From Spirosoma oryzae (lineage in GTDB: Bacteria > Bacteroidota > Bacteroidia > Cytophagales > Spirosomataceae): 64,000 nt of DNA. The stretch lies in the NCBI RefSeq assembly GCF_003002825.1, contig NZ_PVTE01000003.1:248001-312000 (forward strand), read 5' to 3'. Below are positions 42,855 to 52,224 of this stretch, piece after piece. Below the pieces are notes generated by a model that was not told the origin of the DNA, searched no databases, and saw only the letters and a program-made list of their open reading frames with translations. The number at the start of each line of letters is the position of its first letter. Position 1 is the first letter of the stretch. A program made the translations under genes and the position numbers.

Positions 42855-44270
42855 CTAGTGCTGATTCCCTTTACCGTTGGCCGGGAAAGCCCCCATATCA
42901 GTGCTGGGAAGCGTGATTTCCGTCGACCCAAAGTTGGCGCTGACGGGTACGACACTGGCCGGACTAAAGCTCGTCGTTCCCTTGCCCAATGCCGGCGACG
43001 CCGACTGTAGGCGGAAGTTGAACGTATTCACGACCGATACGTCGCTCAGTCGCCGGGTGGTTTGCGGCAGGGGGAAATTCACGAACATCGGGTTGTTCTT
43101 ACCCACTACGGCCGATCCATCATAGGCCTGACCGGGCTTATACCCCGTCGGCAGGAATGAACTGGGCGTCGGCACGTCGGAGGTTTGCGGTTTGGTCGCG
43201 AAGCCGACCGGGTAAATCTGATTGGCGATGGCGACCGAATCGACATAGCTGTAATTATTGCTGTACCGAAGGTTAGCGGTATCGGCTACGACAAGGGCAT
43301 TTCCCGAGTAATTAGCCGTGGCCCCCACTACACGCGGACCGTATTTACAGTTGACCATCAGGTTGTTGTAGAAACCACCCCGCGCACCTTCCTCAATGTT
43401 CAGCGAACCACCCCGGCCAGCCGCAGCCCGGCGATAGCCACAGGCCACCATCGTATTGTTGTAAAACAGGAAGCTCGTCTGCGGATTCTTACCACCGTTG
43501 TTCGACGCTTTGGGTCCGTTAGTCGCCGAGCCTACTATGAGGTTATAGGCGAAGTTACCCACCGAACCCGACTTGATGTTCATCGACTCGCCACTGGTGA
43601 AGCCGTTCTTTTCGAAAGTATTCCGCATGATGTTGTAGCGGCCACCAAACGCCCGCACCGGATCATCGACCGACCCGTACACCCAGGAATCTTCCAGCAC
43701 GACAATGGCGTCGGGATTGGCATTGGTCAGCGGATAACTGTTGGCACCGTTCGCCAGGTACGTTACCGGCGACGTACCGAGTTTTCCCCCGCCGAACTCA
43801 ATGTGCGTCCATTTGAGGATAATGTTTTTGCAGTCGGTTTCGCCCATGATGCCGCCCCACAGACCCTTATACGCCGGATCGGCGGTGGGATCGGCCCCGT
43901 AGGTATCGGTTTTCACAGCCGTCGGGACGGTGAAATAAACGGGCTTTGCCTGCGTACCCAGCGAGAGCAGCGTGCCGTGCACGATGAAGCTGTACACCTG
44001 CCCCGTACCACCGGGGAAATAAACTTTCGCCCCCGGCTGAATGACGAGCGTATCACCCGCGTTGACGTACACGTCGCCCCCGACCCGGTAGGTCGAGTCG
44101 CTTTGCAGGGTTCCTTTTACCGGCCCCGACAGTGGTGTTTTGGTACTCACCGCCTGCCCCACTTTGAAGAGCGGCTGCGACACGACGACCGTTTCGTCGG
44201 CTGAGTTACAACCCGACAGCGTAGCCAGTACGGCAGTAGCCAGTAAGCTGGCGCAAAGAAGATGTTTCAT
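42855..44270 (-). CDS. Outer-membrane-type lipoprotein with right-handed beta-helix
   Basis: A 471-residue protein with a lipoprotein signal (MKHLLCASLLATAVLATLSG then Cys21). The mature part is rich in Gly, Asn, Thr and Val with regular short strands. Segments such as YVNAGDTLVIQPGAKVYFPGG (in two halves, about 68-90), ILKWTHIEFGGGKLG (about 150), YNIMRNTFEKNGFTSGE (about 207) and FLFYNNTMVACGYRR (about 264) have the look of parallel beta-helix rungs. No catalytic residues were recognised. Probably surface-exposed, as many Bacteroidota lipoproteins next to TonB receptors are. It begins 39 bases after the TonB receptor gene, so the two are surely co-transcribed. A role in binding the receptor's ligand is inferred. 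Confidence 0.85.
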   Translation of the reverse strand: MKHLLCASLLATAVLATLSGCNSADETVVVSQPLFKVGQAVSTKTPLSGPVKGTLQSDSTYRVGGDVYVNAGDTLVIQPGAKVYFPGGTGQVYSFIVHGTLLSLGTQAKPVYFTVPTAVKTDTYGADPTADPAYKGLWGGIMGETDCKNIILKWTHIEFGGGKLGTSPVTYLANGANSYPLTNANPDAIVVLEDSWVYGSVDDPVRAFGGRYNIMRNTFEKNGFTSGESMNIKSGSVGNFAYNLIVGSATNGPKASNNGGKNPQTSFLFYNNTMVACGYRRAAAGRGGSLNIEEGARGGFYNNLMVNCKYGPRVVGATANYSGNALVVADTANLRYSNNYSYVDSVAIANQIYPVGFATKPQTSDVPTPSSFLPTGYKPGQAYDGSAVVGKNNPMFVNFPLPQTTRRLSDVSVVNTFNFRLQSASPALGKGTTSFSPASVVPVSANFGSTEITLPSTDMGAFPANGKGNQH

Positions 44271-44309
44271 TGAACTTTACCTTGGTAAGTAGTTGATTGT
44301 GAACGATAA

Positions 44310-47057
44310 TTAGTGTCGGTAGCGCAGACCGAGGATGTATGTCTGGCCGAAGGCGTCCTTCTGCACCAGAATCCGGTCGGGGCGGGTCTGTTCGGGGAGG
44401 TTGCCCAGGTTATTGGGCTTCATCACTTCCACGATGACGGGGTTGTTGAGCAGATTCTGAAACTTGCCAAAGACGGAGAAGTGACCGCCAAACCGTTTTT
44501 CTGCCGACAGATCGACCTGCGAAGTCCCACGCTGCCAGTAATCCAGATCTTTGTAAGGCGAGACGATGTTGATGCGACGGCCGGTGTACACCCACGAAAG
44601 CTGTGCGTCGAACCCATGCGCCACGCTTTTGTAGATGAGCGACAGATTGGCAATATGATCCGACTGCCCCTGGAGCGGGCGCGTCTGGTTCTCGATGCTG
44701 TTGACAATGTTGCCCGATGCGTCGCGCCCGTACACCCGCTTGCTCGTCGTGATGCGCGAATGGGTATAGGTGTAATTGCCCGACACGCCCCACTGGTTGA
44801 TATACTTGGCGAATACCAGTTCAGCCCCGTAGTTGACGGCCGTGCCGAAGTTGAGCGGCACGTAGACGTAGGTGTTGTTGGTAAACTGGTTGAAGCCGTA
44901 CTCGATCGGGTTTTTGATGTTCTTCGCGAAGCCACCAATCAGCAGTTGGTCGTTGTTTTTCGCGAACAGCTCGTAGCGCAGGTCGATGTTGTCGGCAACG
45001 GTATGCTTGAGGGCGTAGTTGCCCTGCTCGCTGAAGTAGTCGCCGGGAAACATGGCCGGTACCAGTTCGAAGTAGCCTGGCCGGCTGATACCCCGGAAAT
45101 ACGACAGGCGCAGATTAGCCCGGCTCGACAGCGGGTACTTCAGGTGGAGGCTCGGCAGCAGGTCGAGGTACGAAATGGTACCCGATTTACCCGTGGCCGT
45201 CACCGGTATCTGCGAATCGTAAGCCTGCTGCGTCTGTTCGGCCCGCAGCCCGCCCAGTAGCTGAAGCTGGTTCGGCAGCGTCACCTTAGCCTGCACGTAC
45301 CCGGCGGCAATGCGCTCCTGCGCCGTGTAGTTGTTGCCGTTGGTACTGTCGGCATAAGCGTAGGACTCGGGGCGGAACGAAAATATGGCCTTGTCGATGC
45401 CGGCGAATACCTGCCGGTCGCCACCGGGCAGTACCGTCGCCAGCGTGTAATCGTTAAAGAAATTGCTGCGGTTTTTGGCACGGTACAATCCCCCGGTCGC
45501 CAGTTCCAGGCTGGGCGACAGGGCATAGGTGAGATTCAGATACCCCGTCAGGTCTCGGTCCTGATTGTGCGTCCAGTAGTGGGTTACCGGATCGATGTAG
45601 ATAGCCGACGCGACGGGTTTCCCCTCCGCATCGGGGGCCGTCCGGTACGTCAGCGACTGATCGACCCAGTCGGGCGTCTGGCTGATGGCCAGCGACTGTA
45701 CCGCCGACCAGTTCATCGTCAGCCGGTCGGTCAGTTTGTGATCACCCTGTAGCGTGACGTTGGCGACGTTCTGCCGCCGAAACACGGACCGATCTGTAAT
45801 GCTTACGTCGCCGTACTGTGTCAGCTGGTTCCCGTATATGTTCCGGTGTTGCTTGTCGTCGAGTTGCATGAACAACCCGTACAGGTTCAGCTTGTGGCGC
45901 TCGTTGAACACGTAGTCTAGCTTGAGGTTCAGCCCCAGCCGCCCCTGCTCGTTGGAATAGGTGCGTTTCTCGACCATTTCGAAGATGGGCGTGTTGGCCA
46001 CCGGGTCGGGTCCGGGTTGCCCGTTCAGCCGGAAGAACAGCGAGTTGCTGCCCCGGTACGTGTGCTGGTAGCTGCCACCCAGCATAAAGCCCAGTCGCCG
46101 GTTGAGCAGCCGGTTGCCTACCGACAGGCTAAACAGGCCATTGACGGGAAACGAAACGGTACGGTACTGAAGCGGTTTGACCGAAAAATCGGATGGCTGG
46201 GCCGCGTACTGATTCCCGTGTAGTTCCGACGGCGATTTAAACTGTGTTCCGGCGGTACTGAAACCCGAAAACGGCTGACTCGAAAACAACTGGCTGTACC
46301 CACCCGAGGCCGTAGCCGACACGGTCAGGTGATTGGGAGCCGATTTCATAATCATGTTCATCGCCCCGCCAATCGCGTCACCTTCCATGCTGGGTGTCAA
46401 CGCTTTGACGACCTCCAGCCGTTCGAGCAGATCGGCGGGAAAAATGTCCATCGGTACGTAACGGTTCTTGTTGTCGGGCGAGGGGATTTTGATGCCGTTG
46501 ACCAGCGTGTAATTATAGCGTTTGTCCATCCCCCGGATCACGGCAAACTGCCCGTCGCCGGTGGCGTTGCGCACGACCGACACACCCGATATGCGTTGGA
46601 GCACGTTACCGACGGTAATGTCGGGGAGCAGTTGAATGGCTTTTGCCCCGATGATGTTCAGCACATTGTCGGCTTTCTGTTCGGCTTTACGAACGCTTCG
46701 GTCTCCTTCCCGGTCGCTGCCCGACACCACTACTTCGGCCAGGTCCCGGCTGGCTTCGGGCAGTGCGAAATCCGTTGTCATCAGCCCCGCCCCGACCACG
46801 ACCGCTTTTTCCACCGTCTGGTAGCTGACGTACTGCGCCCGAAGCACGTAACTACCGGCCGGAACGTCGTTGATGTGGTACTGGCCGTCCAGTCCGACAA
46901 CGCCACCGTAGCGGGTGGCGGTCCCGTTTTTCATCAGTTGCAGGGTTGCCCCGATAAGTGGCTCACCGGTTTTCCCATCGGTAACTGTACCTCGTAAGGT
47001 GGCCGCCTGGGCAGTAGCCGCAGCCAGGAGGAGGAATGCGTAAAGCAATAATTTCAT
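44310..47057 (-). CDS. TonB-dependent receptor with N-terminal carboxypeptidase-like domain
   Basis: A 915-residue outer-membrane receptor. Signal peptide about 1-18. A CarboxypepD-regulatory-like domain (about 20-105) contains LRGTVTDGKTGEPLIGATL and GSYVLRAQYVSYQ. A plug domain (about 125-260) has FAVIRGMDKRYNYTLVNGIK and the EGDAIGGAMNMIMK segment. The beta-barrel continues to the C-terminal strand ending TYILGLRYRH. No SusD-like partner gene is present, which argues against a polysaccharide locus. With the beta-propeller protein upstream and the lipoprotein and PepSY reductase downstream, uptake of a metal chelate is the most reasonable guess. Substrate not determinable. Confidence 0.94.
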   Translation of the reverse strand: MKLLLYAFLLLAAATAQAATLRGTVTDGKTGEPLIGATLQLMKNGTATRYGGVVGLDGQYHINDVPAGSYVLRAQYVSYQTVEKAVVVGAGLMTTDFALPEASRDLAEVVVSGSDREGDRSVRKAEQKADNVLNIIGAKAIQLLPDITVGNVLQRISGVSVVRNATGDGQFAVIRGMDKRYNYTLVNGIKIPSPDNKNRYVPMDIFPADLLERLEVVKALTPSMEGDAIGGAMNMIMKSAPNHLTVSATASGGYSQLFSSQPFSGFSTAGTQFKSPSELHGNQYAAQPSDFSVKPLQYRTVSFPVNGLFSLSVGNRLLNRRLGFMLGGSYQHTYRGSNSLFFRLNGQPGPDPVANTPIFEMVEKRTYSNEQGRLGLNLKLDYVFNERHKLNLYGLFMQLDDKQHRNIYGNQLTQYGDVSITDRSVFRRQNVANVTLQGDHKLTDRLTMNWSAVQSLAISQTPDWVDQSLTYRTAPDAEGKPVASAIYIDPVTHYWTHNQDRDLTGYLNLTYALSPSLELATGGLYRAKNRSNFFNDYTLATVLPGGDRQVFAGIDKAIFSFRPESYAYADSTNGNNYTAQERIAAGYVQAKVTLPNQLQLLGGLRAEQTQQAYDSQIPVTATGKSGTISYLDLLPSLHLKYPLSSRANLRLSYFRGISRPGYFELVPAMFPGDYFSEQGNYALKHTVADNIDLRYELFAKNNDQLLIGGFAKNIKNPIEYGFNQFTNNTYVYVPLNFGTAVNYGAELVFAKYINQWGVSGNYTYTHSRITTSKRVYGRDASGNIVNSIENQTRPLQGQSDHIANLSLIYKSVAHGFDAQLSWVYTGRRINIVSPYKDLDYWQRGTSQVDLSAEKRFGGHFSVFGKFQNLLNNPVIVEVMKPNNLGNLPEQTRPDRILVQKDAFGQTYILGLRYRH

Positions 47058-47209
47058 GTGTACTGGATGTATGTATTTTCAGTCTGATTCCGCCACCGAC
47101 GAAGCCCGTCGATCTGGCTGAACTCCGGATCAAATCCGGCAAAGCGTGGCCTGACAGGCTCCGTCGGAAGCCTTGGGATCAACAAGCGTCGTGTGTGGTG
47201 AAGAGCTCT

Positions 47210-47227
47210 CCGTCGCAGCAGCGACGG
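47210..47227. other. Short hairpin between beta-propeller and TonB-receptor genes
   Basis: CCGTCGC-AGCA-GCGACGG is a perfect 7-bp stem with a tetraloop in the 188-base gap. It could be an attenuator or a transcript-processing point; no T-run is visible. Confidence 0.35.
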
Positions 47228-47245
47228 GGCTGGCAGGCGGGTGGT

Positions 47246-48268
47246 TTACTCGTTGGCAGCCGGGCCGTACACGTACACCCCGAACGTGCCCGCTACAGGT
47301 GTTTTGCCGTCGGCCTGTAGGTCGGCCCCGCTGAGGTAGATCCGGTGGGTCGTTCCCCGGTGAACCAGCGTTTTCTGGCCGGGCTTCGTCGGCAGTGTCT
47401 GTACGACGGAATAGGTATCGGGGGAATCCTGATGCATGATCGTCACGGTCCCTTCACCGTTCGACGTCATCACCAGTTTGCGTTCTTTGTCGAAGACGAC
47501 CGCATCGACCCCGCCCCCGATCGGCACTGTCTGCACGATCTTACCGGTGGCCGCGTCCAGCACGACCAGCGTTTTGCTCTTGCGACAGACCGAGAATAGC
47601 CGGTTCGTAGCCGCATCCATCGCCAGCCCCGTAGGCTGTACGCCGGTACCGAGCGAGAATTTGTGTTTTACGGTCAGCGTTTTGGGGTCGAAGGCAACGA
47701 CTTCGTTGCTGTCCTCCAGGTTAACGTATACCAACCCGTCGTCGGTAGTGACGGCAAATTCGGGCGCTTCACCGACCTCGACTTTACCCACCACCTCGTC
47801 GGTTTTGGCGTCGATGGCGATGGCAACCTTATCACCGTTGCAGAACGCAAAGATCCGGTTTGCGTATTTGTCGAACAGGATGGCGTCGGGCTTTTTACCG
47901 GGCACGTTGATCGTTTTCAATACCCTGAACGTGTTGTAGTCGAATACCGTAACGGTGCTGTCGGTCCCGTTGCTGATGTAGCCTTTTTTCAGGGCTTTGG
48001 CCAGTGCGATACCATGTACGCCATGCAGACCGGTGATGTCGCCGATGGGCTTGCTGGTTGCGAGGTCGATGACGTGTACCCGGTCGAAATGCGACACAAA
48101 CAGCCGCTCCCGTTCGCCATCCATTTTCAGATAATCCCACTTGCCGTCGCCCGGCAGACTGATCTTCTGGATAAAGGAGTAGGCCGGACTTTTCTGGGCC
48201 ATTACAGACGATTGAGCCAGGCCCGCCAGGCTGGCAACGACAACGACGTTGTGAAACAGTGAGCGCAT
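47246..48268 (-). CDS. Exported YncE-like beta-propeller protein
   Basis: A 340-residue protein from the ATG at 48268 (MRSLFHNVVVVASLAGLAQSSVMAQ), giving a standard signal peptide; the frame to 48349 adds an unlikely leader. Repeating units of about 40 residues, for example VIDLATSKPIGDITGLHGVHG, VFDYNTFRVLKTINVPGKKP (described separately), VAIDAKTDEVVGKVEVGEAP and VLDAATGKIVQTVPIGGG, are typical of YVTN/YncE propellers with seven blades. In Bacteroides a surface propeller protein, BtuG, hands vitamin B12 to a TonB receptor; this protein has no lipobox, but its position just before a TonB receptor suggests a comparable ligand-binding role. That link is inference. First gene of the run ending at 40435. 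Confidence 0.88.
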   Translation of the reverse strand: MRSLFHNVVVVASLAGLAQSSVMAQKSPAYSFIQKISLPGDGKWDYLKMDGERERLFVSHFDRVHVIDLATSKPIGDITGLHGVHGIALAKALKKGYISNGTDSTVTVFDYNTFRVLKTINVPGKKPDAILFDKYANRIFAFCNGDKVAIAIDAKTDEVVGKVEVGEAPEFAVTTDDGLVYVNLEDSNEVVAFDPKTLTVKHKFSLGTGVQPTGLAMDAATNRLFSVCRKSKTLVVLDAATGKIVQTVPIGGGVDAVVFDKERKLVMTSNGEGTVTIMHQDSPDTYSVVQTLPTKPGQKTLVHRGTTHRIYLSGADLQADGKTPVAGTFGVYVYGPAANE

Positions 48269-48406
48269 AGTTACGATGGGTAGCTGCGTATCCTTCCGAT
48301 ACATCTTCGCTGCAAAACTAGTAGCCCAAGTCCATCCCAAAGTAATCATTTTCCAGAATTAACTATTTGATAACAAGCGAGTTATCTTCAAACTAAACGC
48401 ACAAAG

Positions 48407-48450
48407 CCATACCCACTCGACGGTAGTTCTCCTACGTCTCGCGGGTATGG
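48407..48450 (-). terminator. Stem-loop after the second outer-membrane receptor gene
   Basis: CCATACCC (48407-48414) pairs with GGGTATGG (48443-48450), with an inner GTAG/CTAC pairing. On the minus strand it is followed by CTTTGTGCGTTTAGTTT. Located 21 bases after the stop of the receptor gene. Confidence 0.5.
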
Positions 48451-48470
48451 CGTCGCTATGGTGGTACGGC

Positions 48471-50924
48471 TTAGTTGCTGAAATCGATGTCCGGGCGGTT
48501 GATTTTACGTTGACTCCGCTTGCCGGTGTCGCTGCCCAGCGGAACCTGAACGGATAGTTTGTAGAAGCGTACTTCCCGCCGATTCATCGATACCTGATAC
48601 GCCCCCGGCTGGTCGTAGACGGTAATGAATCGACGGGAGTTGAATATATCGTTGATGGCGAAGGTCAGGCTGGCCCGGTTCTGCCAGAAGCCTTTTCGCA
48701 GCGCGAAATCGAGACCGCGCACCGCTTCCCGGTAGCCTTGCAGCGTGGGCGCTTTTCCATCATTGGTGCCGGTTAGCTGAGCCGAGATATTGGCCGGAAA
48801 GCGATAGGTCAGGTTCAGCTTGGCGTTGTACGACAGCAACCGGTTGCTGACATCGACGGATTGAAGTATCACGTCGAACACGTTGAGGTTTGCCACCGCG
48901 CTCAGGTTCGGTCCAACGTTAAACCTGAGCGTGTTGTCGATCCCGTACCGAATATCCGCTTTGACATTGACGAACGTCGTAATCAGCACCAGCGAGTCGG
49001 TGGCGGAGGGCGTCGTAAACGGCTTGATCGTATGGTCTTCGTAGATGTAGTAGCCCGTCGCCAGCCAGGTCAATCCGCCAGCCGTTTTGCTGTAATTCAC
49101 CTCCGCTGTATTGACGAATTCGGGCCGAACGGCGGGGTTGCCGATGGTGATGTTCTGCCGGTCGTTGGCCTGAATACCGACGAACAGGTGCCGGAACGTC
49201 GGACGACCGACCTTGCGACTCAGACTCAGGTTGATATCGGCGGTTTCACTCAGCTTTTTAGCGAAGGTCAGCGACGGGAAGAACGACTGGAACAGGTTCT
49301 GCCCGCTAGCTGAAGGATAGTTGTAGCCAAAAGTCGTACCGTCGAAGCGCGACCGACCGTGCAGACTCGACTGTTCGAGCCGCAGCCCCGCCTGCATGTT
49401 CAGCCCCCCGCGAAACTGACGGGTGTAGAGCAGATACAGCGCGTTGACCGTTTCGGCGATGCGGGCATTCTGCGAGTAGGCCGGCAGCAACTGGTACGTC
49501 TGCCCGTCGCCATCGAGCCGGTTGAACAGGTACTGCTGATCGCGTACGTAGGTGTAGCTCCGCAACCCCATTTCCAGTCTGGTCGAATCGTTGATCGGAT
49601 GAACGTAGTCGAGTTGGGTAATCTGCTGGTCGCCGATGGTACGCCCCGTGATTTTGTCGCGCTCAGGAAAGCCTGCTTCGCTGTTGCCGCTGGCCGTCAG
49701 AGCCGTCGTGTACCAGTCGGCCGCGTTCGACAGGTGATTACGGCTGTACTGCGTCATCAGACTCAACTCCTGGCCTTTCCGGGCGAACTGATGCTTCCAG
49801 TCGAACTCCAGATTGAGGTTGGTAAATCCATTCTGGGGAATGGTGCTGCGGTTGCCCGTGCTGGTCACGGTACCGGTATTGTCGCGGTACACATACGGCT
49901 GATCGCTGACCGTATTGAACGCCCCACCCACGACGGTTCCCGCCAGCGACAGCGTGTTGTTTTTATTGAGCGCGTAGTCAGCCGCGATACGGCCAGTCTG
50001 AAACCGGTTGTTCAGACTGATTTCGGTCGTTTGATCGAAATAACTCGTTGGGTTACCCCGCGTATCCCGATTGATCCGATTGACGTAGCCGGTCAGCGGA
50101 TTTTTCGTCGCGTTGATCGAATAGAAACTGGTCAGGTTCCACTTACCGCGTCGCCAGTCGAGATTAAGCGTGCCGTCGAAGCGGGCGTTATTACCGACCC
50201 CGATGTTGACCAGTCCGTTATAGCCTGGCTGGCGATTTTTCTTCAGCACCAGATTGACGATGCCACCCGACGTCGACGCATCGTAACGCGCCGACGGGTT
50301 GGAAATAACCTCGACGGATTCGATCTGATTGGCGGGAATCTGCGCCAGTGTCAGCTGCGTCGGTTTACCGTTGACATAGATTGTCGTGGGCATGTTCCGC
50401 AGGCTGGGACTCCCCGTTTCGTCCAGCGTGATGGACGGCACATTTTTCAGCACGTTCTCGGCGGTTCCACCGATGGTCGTCAGGTTTTTGGCGACGTTGA
50501 ACGTTCGTTTCTCCATCGTCATGCTCATCTCGCTTTTCTCGCCGGTGACCTTTACTTCCTTCAGCGTACTGGCATCCGGTTGCAGCATCAGTGTTCCCAG
50601 TTCGGTTCGGGCCTGACTGCTTTGCACAGACTGGCTAAGCGACTGATAGCCAATGAATGTCACCCGCACGATCAGGCGTCCGGCCGGCAGGTTTGCGATC
50701 GAAAAAATTCCCTGCTCGCTGGTCTGACTACCCGTCAACAGGCTATCGTGGCCGACCATCGGTTTATAAACCGCGACAGTCGTACCGGGCAGAGGTTGTC
50801 GGGTTGCGGCATCGACTACGGTTCCTGTCAATTGATGAGCAGCCGATTCAACCGACTGTGCCGAAGCCGGCCCGACGTACCACCAACCGATCAATATTCC
50901 GAAAAGTACCCCCCTTATCCGCAT
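48471..50924 (-). CDS. Outer-membrane beta-barrel (TonB-dependent receptor-like) family protein
   Basis: An 817-residue protein from the ATG at 50924 (MRIRGVLFGILIG); the frame opens three codons earlier with GTG. Signal peptide about 1-23 (ending ASAQ). A CarboxypepD-regulatory-like domain (about 33-112) has LTGTVVDAATRQPLPGTTV and VTFIGYQSL. A plug region (about 120-230) contains VLKNVPSITLDETGSPSLRN, IYVNGKPTQL and VISNPSARYDASTSGGIVNL. The C-terminal part is a long barrel of the outer_membrane_beta-barrel type. The protein is divergent from a TauE-like transporter, with OmpR-type direct repeats just upstream, and close to a two-component system that probably regulates it. Confidence 0.92.
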   Translation of the reverse strand: MRIRGVLFGILIGWWYVGPASAQSVESAAHQLTGTVVDAATRQPLPGTTVAVYKPMVGHDSLLTGSQTSEQGIFSIANLPAGRLIVRVTFIGYQSLSQSVQSSQARTELGTLMLQPDASTLKEVKVTGEKSEMSMTMEKRTFNVAKNLTTIGGTAENVLKNVPSITLDETGSPSLRNMPTTIYVNGKPTQLTLAQIPANQIESVEVISNPSARYDASTSGGIVNLVLKKNRQPGYNGLVNIGVGNNARFDGTLNLDWRRGKWNLTSFYSINATKNPLTGYVNRINRDTRGNPTSYFDQTTEISLNNRFQTGRIAADYALNKNNTLSLAGTVVGGAFNTVSDQPYVYRDNTGTVTSTGNRSTIPQNGFTNLNLEFDWKHQFARKGQELSLMTQYSRNHLSNAADWYTTALTASGNSEAGFPERDKITGRTIGDQQITQLDYVHPINDSTRLEMGLRSYTYVRDQQYLFNRLDGDGQTYQLLPAYSQNARIAETVNALYLLYTRQFRGGLNMQAGLRLEQSSLHGRSRFDGTTFGYNYPSASGQNLFQSFFPSLTFAKKLSETADINLSLSRKVGRPTFRHLFVGIQANDRQNITIGNPAVRPEFVNTAEVNYSKTAGGLTWLATGYYIYEDHTIKPFTTPSATDSLVLITTFVNVKADIRYGIDNTLRFNVGPNLSAVANLNVFDVILQSVDVSNRLLSYNAKLNLTYRFPANISAQLTGTNDGKAPTLQGYREAVRGLDFALRKGFWQNRASLTFAINDIFNSRRFITVYDQPGAYQVSMNRREVRFYKLSVQVPLGSDTGKRSQRKINRPDIDFSN

Positions 50925-50950
50925 AACGGCCACTAAACTGGGGGGGAATT

Positions 50951-51027
50951 ATGAAGCAATTCTGAAGTTAATGATGAATTAATCTGATCGGCGATCGACT
51001 GGCGGGGCAACTTCAGACTGTCTTCAG
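50951..51027. promoter_or_regulatory. Two OmpR-type direct repeats between divergent genes
   Basis: On the minus strand CTTCAG-AATTG-CTTCAT (50967-50951) precedes the receptor start by about 27 bases. On the plus strand CTTCAG-ACTGT-CTTCAG (51011-51027) precedes the TauE-like start by about 92 bases. Both have an 11-base period, one DNA turn, as bound by OmpR/PhoB-family dimers in tandem, and each points toward its own gene. The OmpR-type regulator at 53535-54218 is the obvious candidate. Confidence 0.6.
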
Positions 51028-51118
51028 AATGCGGCCTTTGCTTTGTGGTTGCTGGATGGCATCCGCCAGCTGTTGGCCTTCGCCACAGACCCGATTCGTC
51101 TTTATCCCGTTGTTTCCC

Positions 51119-52159
51119 ATGCTTTTTTCTGGATTTCTGTTGTTTGCCGGGGCCGTGCTGGCGTTCTCGCTCAGCGCCGTGTGCGGGGGCGGAGCCGGCT
51201 TGTTGCTACTCCCGCTGCTGGGGTCAATGCTGCCGGGTGCGCAGGTTCCGGCCGCTCTGTCTGTCGGAACGGTGTTCAGCTCGGCCTCCCGCATCGTCAC
51301 GTTCTGGTCGCGTATTCGCTGGGACATCGTACGCTGGTTCGTCCCGCCCGCCCTGCCTGCTGTCTGGCTCGGGGCCAGACTGCTCACGTTCATCAACCCA
51401 CTGTACCTGGAATTAGCGATGGGCCTGTTCCTGATGGCCAATCTACCGCTGATTTTTCGTTCGTCGGCACAACTGGATACCGCCGATCCGTCGCCCCACT
51501 GGGCGCTTTCGCTGATTGGGTTAGCCGCCGGATTCGTGTCGGGTCTGACGGGGGCTGTGGGGTTGTTGTTCAACCGATTCTATCTGCGGTACGGTCTGAC
51601 CAAAGAAGAAATCGTAGCGACTCGCGCAGCCAACGAAGTAGTACTACACATGGTCAAACTAGGGCTCTATGCCTCATTCGGGCTGTTGACGGGACACGCC
51701 CTTGCACTCGGCGGAGTCATTGCGCTGGCAGCTATCCTGTCGGCCTGGGGTATGACCTGGCTACTGCCCCGTCTGAGCGACGGGTTGTTCCGGCGAATCG
51801 GCTACGCGGCCATGGTTGTATCGGGGCTTAGTCTGTTCACCGAAGCCACCGGGCAGGTAGTCAGCAAAAACAGGGTCGATCTCGACTACTCGCCGATGGC
51901 CAACGGGCTGGCCACGCAGCTACAGTGGCGCAATAAACTCTTCGCGCTGGAATTTGAGTACGACGGTGGGTTTGAATTCGAGCACAGTATTCCGTTTAGC
52001 GAACTCCCCGCCGACAAGCAGACGCTGGCTAAAAAACTCAGTCGAGGTGCCGACCGCCTGTTCGTCGAAGAGGTTTTTGGCGTGGGCGAACACGCCTACG
52101 AACTGTACGTGTACCGTCACGGTAACCTCCACAAGTTCGATATGGTCGACAGTGACTGA
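51119..52159 (+). CDS. TauE/SafE-family membrane transporter with soluble C-terminal extension
   Basis: A 346-residue protein from the ATG at 51119 (MLFSGFLLFAGAVLAFSL); the 30 codons open upstream do not look coding. About eight membrane helices (1-245) show the TauE/SafE pattern, with the Gly-rich AVCGGGAGLLLLPLLG early and TKEEIVATRAANEVVLHMVK between the two halves. The last 95 residues or so are different: a soluble region with LQWRNKLFALEFEYDGGFEF and LYVYRHGNLHKFD. TauE/SafE proteins export or import sulfur-containing anions such as sulfite; the extension is unfamiliar. It diverges from the receptor gene and shares the OmpR-type operator region. Confidence 0.85.
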   Translation: MLFSGFLLFAGAVLAFSLSAVCGGGAGLLLLPLLGSMLPGAQVPAALSVGTVFSSASRIVTFWSRIRWDIVRWFVPPALPAVWLGARLLTFINPLYLELAMGLFLMANLPLIFRSSAQLDTADPSPHWALSLIGLAAGFVSGLTGAVGLLFNRFYLRYGLTKEEIVATRAANEVVLHMVKLGLYASFGLLTGHALALGGVIALAAILSAWGMTWLLPRLSDGLFRRIGYAAMVVSGLSLFTEATGQVVSKNRVDLDYSPMANGLATQLQWRNKLFALEFEYDGGFEFEHSIPFSELPADKQTLAKKLSRGADRLFVEEVFGVGEHAYELYVYRHGNLHKFDMVDSD

Positions 52160-52224
52160 TTCAATGGTATCGTAAGTCGTGACGCATTGGCAGTCGATGC
52201 TACCCCAAAGCTGGCGATCAACCA

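Noticed and set aside
44313-45260. Long plus-strand frames opposite the TonB receptor and M13 peptidase (also 38434-39255 and 39409-40401)
   Set aside because: Antisense shadows caused by base composition; no start context or family resemblance.
49359-50936. 525-codon plus-strand frame opposite the outer-membrane receptor
   Set aside because: Arg/Gln/Val-rich shadow frame typical of GC-rich antisense; no domain seen, whereas the minus strand encodes a complete receptor.
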